A stretch of DNA of 64,000 nucleotides from RGIG3102 sp964507095 (GCA_964507095.1 CAZDOS010000002.1:26392-90391); one strand, 5' to 3'. Numbered from the stretch's first letter, positions 34,706 to 43,914 are shown. Program-made: numbers and translations. The notes: a model not told the origin generated them from the sequence alone.

Positions 34706-35908
34706 TCAGGCCCTGAGCTCCATGAGCTTTGTTCTGAGTTCGCCTTCGATCCTGCTCAGCTCTGCCTCAGCCTCTCTGCGCTTTGCAGTGCCCTCTGTCT
34801 GGATCTTCATGACTTCATCAAGTGTCTCAATGAGCTGCCTGTTGGTGTGCTGGAGAGTCTCGATGTCGATGATTGCTCTCTCTGCTTCCCTGGCTGTTTC
34901 GATAGTGCTTGTCTTGAGAATGTCTGCATTCTTCTTGAGCATAGAGTTTGTGATCTCAGTGACCTCCTGCTGAGCCTTTGTGGCCTGGCGTGAGTGCTCA
35001 AGACCGAGAGCAAGGACCATCTGGTTCTTCCAGAGAGGAATCGTGTTGACCAAGCTGGACTGGATCTTCTCGATCATCAGTGTGTCGTTGTTCTGGAGCA
35101 GTCTGATCTGAGGACCCATCTGGATCGAGACCTGTCTTGTCAGTTCAAGGTCGTGGATCTTCTTTTCGAAACGGTTTACGAGATTTACCGTGTCATTGTA
35201 TGCCTGAGCATCCTCAGGTGAACCTGACTCCTCAGCCTTCTTGCGGATCTCCTCAAGCTCATTCCGCTTGAAGGAAGCGATCCTCTTCTTGCCGGCGAGG
35301 ATGTACATCGTCAGTTCCTTGTAGTACTTCTCGTTGAGAGCATACATCTGATCGAGCATTGCAACGTCCTTCATCAGGGTGACCTGATGCTTCTGAAGTG
35401 CCTCTACGATCCTCTCAACGTTCTTTTCAGCTGTGGAATACTTCGTCTGAAGAGCCTGAAGCGTGTCTGCCGGCTTCTTGAAAAGGCCGAGAAGTCCGCC
35501 CTTCTTCTCTCCGTTGCTGTCAAAGCCCTTGAGCTCGTTGACAAGCTTGGAAAGATCCTCGCCCACTTCGCCGAGGTCCTTTGTCCTTACGTTGTTCAGT
35601 GCGCTCTCCGAGAAGTTTGCGATGTTCTTCTGAGCGGCTGCACCGTACTGAAGCACCATTGTCGAGTTGGTGATATCGATCTTCTTTGAGAAGTCATCGA
35701 CGATCTTTCTCTCTGCTTCTGACAGCTGGCTCTCGTCAAGCTTGATAGCCTGAAGATCCCTGCGCGCCTGAATGGCTGCAAGATCCTCAGCCGCAACTGC
35801 CTGCTCCATCTCCCGGATGACCGGTTCGAGCTGAAGTTCAGCCATCGGGCTTGCTTCGTTTTCAGGGTCGAGTGTCAGTGTAGGTGTGAATTCCTTCTTC
35901 TCATCCAT
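34706..35908 (-). CDS. TelA-family protein (toxic anion resistance)
   Basis: A 400-residue cytoplasmic, mostly alpha-helical protein of the TelA/KlaA family, tied to tellurite and other envelope stress. Visible are FSKKIDITNSTMVLQYGAAA, GLLGLFKKPADTLQALQTKY, the TLMKDVAMLDQMYALNEKYY block (about 195-215), VSIQMGPQIRLLQNNDTLMI and VNTIPLWKNQMVLALGLEHS. The start is ATG 35908 with ATAAGGAG upstream; the longer frame to 35950 lacks support. The upstream gene is XpaC-like, and this pair recurs in many Firmicutes, indicating a shared function. Confidence 0.9.
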   Translation of the reverse strand: MDEKKEFTPTLTLDPENEASPMAELQLEPVIREMEQAVAAEDLAAIQARRDLQAIKLDESQLSEAERKIVDDFSKKIDITNSTMVLQYGAAAQKNIANFSESALNNVRTKDLGEVGEDLSKLVNELKGFDSNGEKKGGLLGLFKKPADTLQALQTKYSTAEKNVERIVEALQKHQVTLMKDVAMLDQMYALNEKYYKELTMYILAGKKRIASFKRNELEEIRKKAEESGSPEDAQAYNDTVNLVNRFEKKIHDLELTRQVSIQMGPQIRLLQNNDTLMIEKIQSSLVNTIPLWKNQMVLALGLEHSRQATKAQQEVTEITNSMLKKNADILKTSTIETAREAERAIIDIETLQHTNRQLIETLDEVMKIQTEGTAKRREAEAELSRIEGELRTKLMELRA

Positions 35909-36004
35909 TTTTCGTTTCTCCTTATATACTATGTATAAAATACTTATCATTGCTCCGCTTGCGCAGAGTTAATTCCAAATTAAGACCGCTGTCACGGTTT
36001 CTTA

Positions 36005-36715
36005 TCACAGCGTGAGATGCAGCTGGTCGCCTTCACCGGAAAGTCCCTCGCTCTTCATCAGGTTCTCCATTACCGTTATGTCGGCTGATACGTCAAGCGC
36101 CTCGCCGGCAAAGAGGGTATCGAGCTGCTTGTGGAAGGCTTCGACCACAAGGTCCAGCGTATTCTCCACTTTCTGCATCGTGCCGGTGATGTTTTCTCCG
36201 CCGATGCCCTGGCTGGACAGCCTGTCATATGTCTGAAGAAGCTTGATCGTTGTCGGCAGATAGTAATTCTGGAACTGGCTTATCTGGCTGACTTCGTTTG
36301 GATGGGCGATCATGTAGTCATAGATCTTGGATGTCGTGTACTCCATGTCGTTTATCTGAGCCGATATCTTCTCATCCTCGATGGAAAGGTTCAGCTTTCT
36401 CATCTCGGTGACATACTCATCCCTCTGCTTGACAAGAGCGTCCACAGCCGGATTGCCTGTAGACTTTGTCTTGACTTCCTTGACCTCCTTTGCAGGTGTC
36501 TTGGTAGCCTTCTGTGTCTGTACCGGTGTCTCTGTTTCGGTCTCAGTATTTCTGGAGACGCCCTTCACCACGTTATACAGAACTGTCGCCGCGATTATGA
36601 GCGGCAGATATTCAAAGATGCTGTACAGAGGGAGGAATAATCCCCATAAGAGCCACAGCAGTGCAACGCTATATATAGGTGCGACTCCCCCGCGATTCCT
36701 TTTGCCCAATTTCAT
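36005..36715 (-). CDS. XpaC-like 5-bromo-4-chloroindolyl phosphate hydrolysis protein
   Basis: A 236-residue protein with two hydrophobic N-terminal segments (about 14-50: VALLWLLWGLFLPLYSIFEY and LPLIIAATVLYNVV) and a helical cytosolic region. Family block: VDALVKQRDEYVTEMRKLNL and QISQFQNYYLPTTIKLLQTY. AAAGGAGAA immediately precedes ATG 36715. XpaC genes usually sit next to TelA, as here. The name comes from a phenotype, not from a proved enzyme activity. Confidence 0.85.
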   Translation of the reverse strand: MKLGKRNRGGVAPIYSVALLWLLWGLFLPLYSIFEYLPLIIAATVLYNVVKGVSRNTETETETPVQTQKATKTPAKEVKEVKTKSTGNPAVDALVKQRDEYVTEMRKLNLSIEDEKISAQINDMEYTTSKIYDYMIAHPNEVSQISQFQNYYLPTTIKLLQTYDRLSSQGIGGENITGTMQKVENTLDLVVEAFHKQLDTLFAGEALDVSADITVMENLMKSEGLSGEGDQLHLTL

Positions 36716-36823
36716 TTCTCCTTTCGGTATCCCGTGGCTGCCATGGGGTACCGTTTTGTCCAAATTTGATTATATTGACCTTTTGTGAAAAAAGTATATT
36801 AACACAAATCTTTAATAATTCTC

Positions 36824-37255
36824 TTACTTTTTGAGGCTGTCCCTGATCTCTCTGAGAAGGAGAACTTCCTCGCTTGGCTCTGGCTCGGGTTCCGGTTCCG
36901 GTTCCGGCTCCGGTGCAGGCTCTTCCTTTTTCTTCATGTTGTTGAGCGCCTTGACTATCATGAACACCACAAGAGCGATCAGAAGGAAATTGATGATGTT
37001 CTGAATGAACGTTCCGTAGTTTATTGCGGCTTCTGCGATCCCCGCAGCCTCATCGCCCGGCGTGAGAACTATCTTCAGGTTGTCAAAGTTCACCTTGCCG
37101 AGGGCAAGTCCGATTATCGGCATGAGCAGATCCTTAACAAGGCTGTTTACGATAGCCGTGAAGGCAGAACCGATGATGACACCGACTGCCATGTCCATCA
37201 CGTTGCCCCTAGAGATGAACTGCTTGAATTCCCGAATCAAACCTTTCTTTTCCAT
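36824..37255 (-). CDS. mscL: Large-conductance mechanosensitive channel
   Basis: A 143-residue MscL pentamer subunit that opens on membrane tension to release solutes during osmotic downshock. Typical blocks are EFKQFISRGNVMDMAVGVII, GSAFTAIVNSLVKDLLMPII, and the second helix FLLIALVVFMIVKALNNMKK. An unusual (Pro-Glu) repeat, PAPEPEPEPEPEPEPSEE, lies between the second helix and the C-terminal bundle helix VLLLREIRDSLKK. GGAGG-ATACA-ATG fixes the start at 37255; the promoter is at 37329-37357. Confidence 0.95.
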   Translation of the reverse strand: MEKKGLIREFKQFISRGNVMDMAVGVIIGSAFTAIVNSLVKDLLMPIIGLALGKVNFDNLKIVLTPGDEAAGIAEAAINYGTFIQNIINFLLIALVVFMIVKALNNMKKKEEPAPEPEPEPEPEPEPSEEVLLLREIRDSLKK

Positions 37256-37578
37256 TGTATCCTCCATCAGACTCTCCTCGGTATCGCCACCGTCGGAGAG
37301 ACAATCATATATATAGATATACATTTGAATTATAATGTTTTTTCCCCGTTTTTACAACACGTTGAGGGCAAATATATATCCCTCCGGACTTAATGTATAC
37401 ACAACTTCAACACATTTTGACAGTAAAATCAATTTTGCAAAATGGATTAGGGGTAATAATGCCGTTTTGCCGACCTAAACGGTCGTTTTATGGTTCTTGA
37501 TAAGAACTCCTCTAAAAACACATAAGCGATTGGCAGGAGCCCACCTCGGAAGAGGTGGGCTCCTGCCATCTGTTTATA
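37256..37578. promoter_or_regulatory. mscL promoter and leader; long hairpin after the nitroreductase gene
   Basis: A gene-free 323-base stretch. On the minus strand TTGTAA (plus coordinates 37352-37357), a 17-base spacer and TATAAT (37329-37334) form a good sigma-A promoter for mscL. A perfect 17-bp stem with a GGAA loop lies at 37531-37568, just downstream of the nitroreductase stop, with no clear U tract. AT-rich sequence without a gene lies between. Confidence 0.6.
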
Positions 37579-38100
37579 TTATTTAATAAATTTGACGACC
37601 TTATCAAAATCGTTCCTCTGATAGTGTCTCGGTGCCGGCAGGCAGTCCTCGGCAATATATCCTATGGGCAGCAGACATACAGGGAGTATGCCCTCTTCAA
37701 GTCCGAAGTCCTTCCGGATCTCCCGGGCATTCATATATCTGATCCATATGCTCCCAAGTCCCAGATCCGTGGCCTGCAGCATCATATATGTCGTTGCGAT
37801 GCTGGCATCCATGACTGCGCTGTCGTATCCGGGCTCCACATCGCCGCCTTTCCAGGAGACTCTCGTATCCGCACAAACCAGGATCACCACCGGAGCGCCG
37901 TATCTCATCTTTGCTGACTTTCCAAGCTTTGAAAATGCTTCTTCGCCTGTCAGCACATACAGTCTCTGAGGCTGAGCGTTTACGGCTGTCGGACAGATCC
38001 TGCCCGCCTCCAGAACGGCTCTGAGCTTTTCCTCTTCCACTGGTCTGTCACTGAATTTCCTTACCGAGAACCTCTTGTCCAAAACTTCCCTGAATTCCAT
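37579..38100 (-). CDS. Nitroreductase-family flavoprotein
   Basis: A 173-residue FMN-binding oxidoreductase of the short nitroreductase type. Markers are the start FREVLDKRFSVRKFSDRPVE (FMN phosphate arginines), ICPTAVNAQPQRLYVLTGEE and the GSIWIRYMNAREIRKDFGL region. Such enzymes use NAD(P)H to reduce quinones, nitro compounds or enones in the cytoplasm. It is read in the same direction as the genes to its right (glutaredoxin-like and lipoprotein). Substrate unknown. Confidence 0.88.
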   Translation of the reverse strand: MEFREVLDKRFSVRKFSDRPVEEEKLRAVLEAGRICPTAVNAQPQRLYVLTGEEAFSKLGKSAKMRYGAPVVILVCADTRVSWKGGDVEPGYDSAVMDASIATTYMMLQATDLGLGSIWIRYMNAREIRKDFGLEEGILPVCLLPIGYIAEDCLPAPRHYQRNDFDKVVKFIK

Positions 38101-38167
38101 ATTTTTCTCCTTTCAGATGGTGATTTGCAATCAATGCCGCATCAAAAGATGCGGCATTGTAGGTCTG

Positions 38168-38458
38168 TTATCTGTTGTTGAACTCGAAGCTGTCTTCGAT
38201 CCCAAGATCCTTGAGGACCTTTGCATAATCTCTGGTAAATGTTCCATCCTCCAGCTTTATCAGAGGAAATCCTATGGAGGTGGTGCCCCTCAGTCCATCA
38301 AAGCATGGAAGGGTGTCCCTGAGATAGTTGAATTCCTTCAACAGTGTGATCGATCCCGTCACGTTCATGAATACCGGCATATAGTGATTCTTTGTCAGTA
38401 TGTTGAGGAACCGGAGCGTTCCGGGACATACATTGCTTCCGTAAACTGTGATAGCCAT
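38168..38458 (-). CDS. Glutaredoxin-like protein with a CPGT active site
   Basis: A 96-residue thioredoxin-fold protein. MAITVYGSNVCPGTLRFLNI places a single redox cysteine in CPGT, like monothiol or divergent glutaredoxins; the second cysteine (TLPCFDG) is distant. FPLIKLEDGTFTRDY is the usual cis-proline loop region. The start is ATG 38458 with AAAGGAAATTGGC upstream. It lies just downstream of the lipoprotein gene, sharing its strand, and upstream of the nitroreductase, so a small redox group is possible. Confidence 0.75.
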   Translation of the reverse strand: MAITVYGSNVCPGTLRFLNILTKNHYMPVFMNVTGSITLLKEFNYLRDTLPCFDGLRGTTSIGFPLIKLEDGTFTRDYAKVLKDLGIEDSFEFNNR

Positions 38459-38486
38459 TGCCAATTTCCTTTCGTCAGAGTATTTG

Positions 38487-39221
38487 TTAAATGACGTGGT
38501 CCGCAAGAAGGAGCTTGCCTACCAGGTCATCGAAAATGCTGTCTGAAGTGAAGTCATCCTCGTAATATCTGTTTTCAATAACATCGAATACTATGTATCC
38601 GCTTGATCCATCAGGCATCGTTACAGGATAAAGAGCTCTCATGACATGCACATGGATCGTGCTTGCGCCCTCGCCCGGTGTTGCCGTATGGCTCATGTGT
38701 ATAAAATGGACCTGCTTGCCCTCAATGAACTTTGTCTGGACCTGCGAAACCTTTATGGACTCTTCGTCTGCATATGATGGGTCGCCTGCCCAGTAATCAT
38801 CGAGGAAATTGCTGAGCTTGTCTTCGTCTGATACATCCATTACATCGTCAAAGCTCGTCCTGACTTCAATGCTTCCCACATCGACGCCGGAGATGAAGAT
38901 ATCCCCTGTCCAGCTCCTTGTTTCCCATGAGTAGTATGCGCCGACCGGCCGCCTGTTGCTCGCTACACTTTCAGCGTCTGCAAAGAACCTTCTTATGGAG
39001 ATGACAGGAGTGCCTTCCCGATCGCTTGCCACACAGAACATTCTGCCCTTTTCAGGGATCTCGTCCTCATAATCGGTATTCTGTGCATAAGAGAAGTCTG
39101 AAACTTCATGTCTCTCCCAGAACTTTCCCCGTGGCCTTGGTTCTTCCTTTTCTCCGCATCCGGCAAGGAATGCAAGGACAAGGATCAGCAATGCTGCAAA
39201 TGCTATTCTTTTCTTCATCAT
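38487..39221 (-). CDS. Lipoprotein of unknown function
   Basis: A 244-residue exported lipoprotein. MMKKRIAFAALLILVLAFLA leads to the lipobox LAGC (Cys 22), then a charged linker and a mixed alpha/beta domain with SIRRFFADAESVASNRRPVG and STIHVHVMRALYPVTMPDGS. ATG 39221 follows TTTGGAGATT. No family recognised. It ends 28 bases before the glutaredoxin-like start, so the two are probably one transcript. Confidence 0.8.
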   Translation of the reverse strand: MMKKRIAFAALLILVLAFLAGCGEKEEPRPRGKFWERHEVSDFSYAQNTDYEDEIPEKGRMFCVASDREGTPVISIRRFFADAESVASNRRPVGAYYSWETRSWTGDIFISGVDVGSIEVRTSFDDVMDVSDEDKLSNFLDDYWAGDPSYADEESIKVSQVQTKFIEGKQVHFIHMSHTATPGEGASTIHVHVMRALYPVTMPDGSSGYIVFDVIENRYYEDDFTSDSIFDDLVGKLLLADHVI

Positions 39222-39352
39222 AATCTCCAAAATCATTAAAAATTACTGTATCAAATATATCACTTGACTGTGGCTTTTTCAACCTCTGCATACCAAAACG
39301 GAGAGGATTAACAAATAATTAATCGTTTGTACATAACTGCCGCAAAAGCAAA

Positions 39353-39395
39353 GACCGGCCCGCTTTCGGGGCTTTAACCCCTCTGCGGACCGGTC
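39353..39395 (-). terminator. Terminator of the MATE transporter gene
   Basis: GACCGGcccgc/gcggaCCGGTC (39353-39363 and 39385-39395) encloses a smaller CGGGG/CCCCT helix; CTTTGCTTTTGC follows on the minus strand. Confidence 0.75.
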
Positions 39396-39445
39396 ATCAT
39401 TTGTTCAGTTTTAACTATTTGCCCTTATGACTGCGAAGCCGATCA

Positions 39446-40918
39446 TTAAGCTCTCTCTGAGGTGGACTTGAATGATGTCTTCCACTTGCCGCTGTGGTAT
39501 CTCATGAATACGAGCAGCGTGCGCAGACCCTGGTCGCACATCATGGCGATCCAAGCACCGTGCAGTCCGAGGCCCATGATCTTAACGAGGATATAGGCAA
39601 TCAGCGGACGTACGACAAGCATCGTGAAGCCGGAGATATATGCAACTGCCTTCGTGTCGCCGGCTCCTCTCATTGAACCTGCAAGTATCAGCTGGCTGGC
39701 CTGGAACGGCTGCATTACCGCTACCATCAGGAGTATCTGTGATCCGAGAATCCTGATCTCCTCAACGTCAGTGTAGAGACCGACGAGGTTTCCGCCGAAA
39801 AATACCATGATGGCCGCAAAGAACAGCGCGACAATGAAGCCCATGTTCTGGCATCTCTTTGAGTATGACTGAGCCATGTCAGGCCTCTTCTTACCAAGGG
39901 ACTGTCCGACAAGGGATGTCGAGGATACGGCGAATGCCTGACCGTTCATGAACGACAGCGACTGTATGTTCATACAGATGTTGTGCGTGGCATAGACATT
40001 GGTTCCAAGGCTTGTGACGATTCTTGTGAACATCAGCATGCCGGCACGCATGATCAGCTGCTCCACGGCTGCAGGGATACCGATCTTGATGGTATCTCTC
40101 ATGATCGGACCGTTCGGCTTGAAAGCTCCCTTCCGGAACGAAAGGTGCAGATAACGCTTCTTCTGGGTGATCACTGTGAAAGCAATCAGGAAAGCAACTG
40201 TCTGTCCGATGATCGTAGCGATGGCCGCACCGGCGATCTCGAGTCTTGGGAATCCGAGATGTCCGCTGATCAGACAGTAGTTGAGGAATACGTTCACAAC
40301 GTTTGCAATGGTGTTGTAAACAAGTGTTATACGGCTGTTACCGACTGCGCGGAACGCGGAAGTGAACACGCTTGTGAACGCCATTGGCAGCATGCCCAAC
40401 CGCCTCCATCTGAAGTAGATGATGGCTGCTTCCACGGTCTGAGGATCATCTGATCCCATTATGCCGATGAGCGGCCTTGCAAAAGTCATGGCAACTGCGA
40501 ACATTACGATTCCCACAATGGCATTCATGAGAACGCCCTGATTGAGTATCCTGTTTGCGCCATCCTGGTCACCTCTGCCTCTTGCACGGGCGACAAGTGC
40601 CATCGTACCGGTGTTAAGTGCCATGATAGCTGTCATGAGCAGGAACATCGGAAGGTTGGAGATACCTACTGCCGAAATAGCGTACGGTCCGAGTGTACCG
40701 ACCTGGATCTGGTCGAACATACCGACCAGCTGCATGAGCATGAGCTCCATGAATGCAGGCCATCCGATGTTTACGACATCGCGATATAGCATTCCGCTGG
40801 TCACGCCTTCGGGCAGAGTCTTTGAATATCGTTCATTCATGCCATAGTCGTTGTTTTCATCGCCCCGAGGCATGTCATCCAACGCTATGTGAATGGTCTT
40901 CTTGGTTTTTTCTGCCAT
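39446..40918 (-). CDS. MATE-family multidrug/cation efflux transporter
   Basis: A 490-residue membrane protein with about 12 helices in two MatE halves. DVVNIGWPAFMELMLMQLVG and MFDQIQVGTLGPYAISAVGI open the first half; TIKIGIPAAVEQLIMRAGML opens the second. It would export cationic compounds or metabolites, driven by H+ or Na+. CAGGAGGAAAA precedes ATG 40918; the longer frame to 40999 is unsupported. Monocistronic, with its own terminator. Substrate unknown. Confidence 0.92.
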   Translation of the reverse strand: MAEKTKKTIHIALDDMPRGDENNDYGMNERYSKTLPEGVTSGMLYRDVVNIGWPAFMELMLMQLVGMFDQIQVGTLGPYAISAVGISNLPMFLLMTAIMALNTGTMALVARARGRGDQDGANRILNQGVLMNAIVGIVMFAVAMTFARPLIGIMGSDDPQTVEAAIIYFRWRRLGMLPMAFTSVFTSAFRAVGNSRITLVYNTIANVVNVFLNYCLISGHLGFPRLEIAGAAIATIIGQTVAFLIAFTVITQKKRYLHLSFRKGAFKPNGPIMRDTIKIGIPAAVEQLIMRAGMLMFTRIVTSLGTNVYATHNICMNIQSLSFMNGQAFAVSSTSLVGQSLGKKRPDMAQSYSKRCQNMGFIVALFFAAIMVFFGGNLVGLYTDVEEIRILGSQILLMVAVMQPFQASQLILAGSMRGAGDTKAVAYISGFTMLVVRPLIAYILVKIMGLGLHGAWIAMMCDQGLRTLLVFMRYHSGKWKTSFKSTSERA

Positions 40919-41127
40919 TTTTCCTCCTGTCTTTTTCCGTTTCCCCCGAGTGCGAAAAACAAAATCTCTCTTGCAAAAAGCAATCGAGAATCTGCACACT
41001 TACACTCCAAACGGTAGTTCTTCAAATTTTTTCGATATATTATATAAATTAAATCGGCATTTGTAAAGTTTTTTATACCAATTTGGTAGATTTTCGGGAC
41101 GTATTTCTTTCAAGTGTATCAAAAAAG

Positions 41128-41162
41128 ACACACTGCTTGACCAAAGAGGCCATGCAGTGTGT
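41128..41162 (-). terminator. Terminator of the ptsI gene
   Basis: ACACACTGC (41128-41136) pairs with 41154-41162; CTTTTTTGATAC follows on the minus strand. Confidence 0.8.
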
Positions 41163-41176
41163 TGATTATGGGTTTA

Positions 41177-42793
41177 TCAAAGAGTTTCAGCCTGTTCAAG
41201 CAGCTTCCTTCTCATTGAAGTTATTTCGTTCTGGGCCATTGACAGGCATGTCACTCCTGCCGCCACATATCTTTTTGCACACTCAATATTCCGGGCGCTC
41301 TCACCGCAGATCGACACATCGACTCCGGCTCCGGCAGCGTTTTTCGCTGTCAGCTCAACAAGTTTCATAACTGACGGATGAAGCGGATCGTAATACCAGT
41401 CGACATCCGTATTGAGTCTGTCCGCTGCCAGCGTATACTGGACCAGATCGTTCGTGCCTATGGAGAAGAAACTGACCAGTTCGCTCAGTTCATCGCTGAT
41501 GAGAGCGGCTGAAGGCGTCTCTATCATAACTCCCCAGGTAAGCCTGTCTTCATTTATCAGACCTTCGCTGAGAAGTTCGTCCTTTACGGAATCGGCCATC
41601 GTCTTGAAATCGATAACATCCTTGACAGTTGACACCATCGGGAGCATGACTTTGACCGGTCCGGTTCTTTCGGCGGCCACATACAGGGCCCTAACCTGCG
41701 TTTCAAACAATTCCCTGTATCTGTATTGCAGCCTTACTCCCCTCAGGCCAAGCGCCGGGTTGGGCTCGGCCACATTCCTGACTTCTCCGAACTGCTTGTC
41801 GGAGCCGATGTCGAAGACCCTTATCGTTATATCCCTGCCCCGGGCAGCCTCGATGCACCTTGAATAGAAATCAAGCTGTCTTTCATATGTAGGATAGTCC
41901 TCTTTCATGAAGAGTATCTCGCTCCTGACGAGTCCGATGCCTTCCGCTCCGTTCTCGATGGCGGCTGTGATATCCCGCGGATCGTTGCAGTTGGCGTAGA
42001 GCCTGACCGTCTTTCCGCTTTTGAGCACTATCGGTCTCATCTTCGCGTCAAGATCGTCTTTCTTTTCCTGTTCCGCCTTTGCTACCTTCTTCTGAAATTC
42101 CTCAAGATATTCCCGGTCAGGGGAGATAACGAGAGTTCCTTCATCCCCGTCCACGCAGGCTGTTCTTCCGTTGTTGAGAGGGTTCAGCACCTCGCTGTCC
42201 AGTCCGCACACTGAAGGAATTCCCATGGTCCTTGCGATGATGTTGGAATGGCTCTGATAGCTTCCTCCGACAGTAATGAAGGCCAGGGCATATTTCCTGT
42301 CGATGGATGCGAGGTCGCTCGGCAGTATTTCATCGGCGACTATGATGCACGGCTCAGATAAAGCAAATCTCTCCCTGCTTCTGCCGTCAAGTATGTCAAC
42401 GACCCTTCCGAGAGCATCCCTAATGTCCGATGTTCTTTCCATCAGATAGCTGTCACCTGTGTTCTTCAGCCTGTTGCAATACTCGTCCATGGCAAGCTCG
42501 ACAGCTCTCGCCGCGCCGACTCCCCCGTTGATGTGTTCATGGATCATTACATTGAGACCGTTGTCATCAAGCATCATGAGCTGGAAATTGAGTATGTCCC
42601 TGTGTTCTGTGTCCCCGGACCGCATCAGGGATCTGATCTCGTCTTTCGCAAGGATGATCGCAGCCTCATACAGTGCCTTTTCTCTGCTTGTAGCCAGGAC
42701 AACTCTCTTGAAGCCCGCTATCCTTCTGTTAATAACCTTGATCTTGCCTGTGGCGTACCCTTTAGAGGCGGCCATTCCCTCGTATCTGACCAT
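41177..42793 (-). CDS. ptsI: Phosphoenolpyruvate-protein phosphotransferase (PTS enzyme I)
   Basis: A 538-residue cytoplasmic enzyme I that passes phosphate from phosphoenolpyruvate to HPr. The phosphorylated His is in GGSYQSHSNIIARTMGIPSV, where the common GGRTSH is replaced by GGSYQSH. The PEP-binding barrel shows GIGLVRSEILFM, DIGSDKQFG, NPALGLRGVR, MVSTVKDV, GVMIETPSAAL, SIGTNDLVQYTLAADR and CGESARN. It is slightly shorter than the usual 570 residues. It has GGAGC before ATG 42793 and follows the surface-polymer genes by 47 bases. No ptsH or sugar-specific PTS gene is in the window. Confidence 0.93.
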   Translation of the reverse strand: MVRYEGMAASKGYATGKIKVINRRIAGFKRVVLATSREKALYEAAIILAKDEIRSLMRSGDTEHRDILNFQLMMLDDNGLNVMIHEHINGGVGAARAVELAMDEYCNRLKNTGDSYLMERTSDIRDALGRVVDILDGRSRERFALSEPCIIVADEILPSDLASIDRKYALAFITVGGSYQSHSNIIARTMGIPSVCGLDSEVLNPLNNGRTACVDGDEGTLVISPDREYLEEFQKKVAKAEQEKKDDLDAKMRPIVLKSGKTVRLYANCNDPRDITAAIENGAEGIGLVRSEILFMKEDYPTYERQLDFYSRCIEAARGRDITIRVFDIGSDKQFGEVRNVAEPNPALGLRGVRLQYRYRELFETQVRALYVAAERTGPVKVMLPMVSTVKDVIDFKTMADSVKDELLSEGLINEDRLTWGVMIETPSAALISDELSELVSFFSIGTNDLVQYTLAADRLNTDVDWYYDPLHPSVMKLVELTAKNAAGAGVDVSICGESARNIECAKRYVAAGVTCLSMAQNEITSMRRKLLEQAETL

Positions 42794-42840
42794 TTTTGCT
42801 CCTTATTTCTTTATTCGTGTAAAGTGCATGTTTGCAATAC

Positions 42841-43899
42841 TTACTGATTTTCCCTGTACTCTCCGAAAAGGTTCATTACATATTCGTTCGTTGGATGCAA
42901 TACCTCGTAGAAATCCCGGGATGTAGTGTCTGAATCATAGTATCCGCCGATGATATCTATTCCGTTTTCTTCTGCGATATCCATATATGCCGACATGGTG
43001 TCCTCGAACATGTCTTTCTTTCCGTTTGCTGCAAGATAGGAATAATAATCCGGCAGCATGGGAGGAATGAAGAATGTGACTTTGACTCCCTGTCCGGCGA
43101 GCATCCTAACGAATACGCCCAGCTGTTCCTTCAGCGTGCCGCTGAACTGATAATCCCTGATCATGTCCGGGACTTTTTTCTCCATATCGCCGAGAATGGT
43201 GGCCTTCTCCACATCGCTTTTGGTTGAATACCGGATACTGTACGCATAGCTTCCGTCCTCGTGGCGTATGTCCTCATCGCCCTGAATCCGCTCTGTGGCT
43301 TGAACGTGCCTTCTTATGTCCAGATTCCCCGAAAAGATCGGATTGATGGACTGCTGGAAATATCTGATCGTGAACAGCTCATATGTCTTTTCGACCTGAG
43401 TTTGGATACTGCTGGTCTTTATCGGATCGAGTCCGTATTCCTCGCAGAATCTGTAATAGCCCTCCGTGATCGATCTCTTGTTGGTATAGTTTTCGGAAAG
43501 GGTCCATGGCTCCAGAGTCAGGATCACTCTTTCCGGTGCAGGAAATCTTGACGTATACATGTAATAGATCGATATCATGTCCCTGAGTTCAGCGCCGGTG
43601 ACTCCTGCGTTGAACGTGGCCTCTATTCCGGTGTCCTCTCTTGAGACCTGCATCCCTCGGGAAGCGCCAAGAACCAAACAGTCTACAGGTTCCTTCCTGT
43701 CCCGGATATAGTAGGTCATCATCGCTCTGTCATCTATGGTTTCCACGCCCGACACGTTGTAGCCGTCATTCAGCAATTGTGCGGTTTCTCTCTCTATCCT
43801 CCTGTTGACGAGGCCGGCGGGATCGGCATAGTAATTCACGGCAAATATAAGTATGAGCAAAGGAACGAAACACCGAAGTGTGCTGATAAGCTTTTTCAT
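42841..43899 (-). CDS. SGNH/DHHW-like partner of the MBOAT acyltransferase
   Basis: A 352-residue exported protein anchored by an N-terminal helix (CFVPLLILIFAVNYYADPAG). It has the layout of AlgX/AlgJ or DltD-type proteins that finish O-acylation of polymers outside the membrane. DCLVLGASRGMQVSRE carries a candidate nucleophile Ser near residue 81, TLEPWTLSENYTN follows, and EVLHPTNEYVMNLF near the end holds a His. Family identity is by analogy, not by clear homology. It starts 15 bases after the MBOAT gene ends, which supports joint action. Confidence 0.6.
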   Translation of the reverse strand: MKKLISTLRCFVPLLILIFAVNYYADPAGLVNRRIERETAQLLNDGYNVSGVETIDDRAMMTYYIRDRKEPVDCLVLGASRGMQVSREDTGIEATFNAGVTGAELRDMISIYYMYTSRFPAPERVILTLEPWTLSENYTNKRSITEGYYRFCEEYGLDPIKTSSIQTQVEKTYELFTIRYFQQSINPIFSGNLDIRRHVQATERIQGDEDIRHEDGSYAYSIRYSTKSDVEKATILGDMEKKVPDMIRDYQFSGTLKEQLGVFVRMLAGQGVKVTFFIPPMLPDYYSYLAANGKKDMFEDTMSAYMDIAEENGIDIIGGYYDSDTTSRDFYEVLHPTNEYVMNLFGEYRENQ

Positions 43900-43914
43900 C
43901 TGTCTCTCCCCTGC

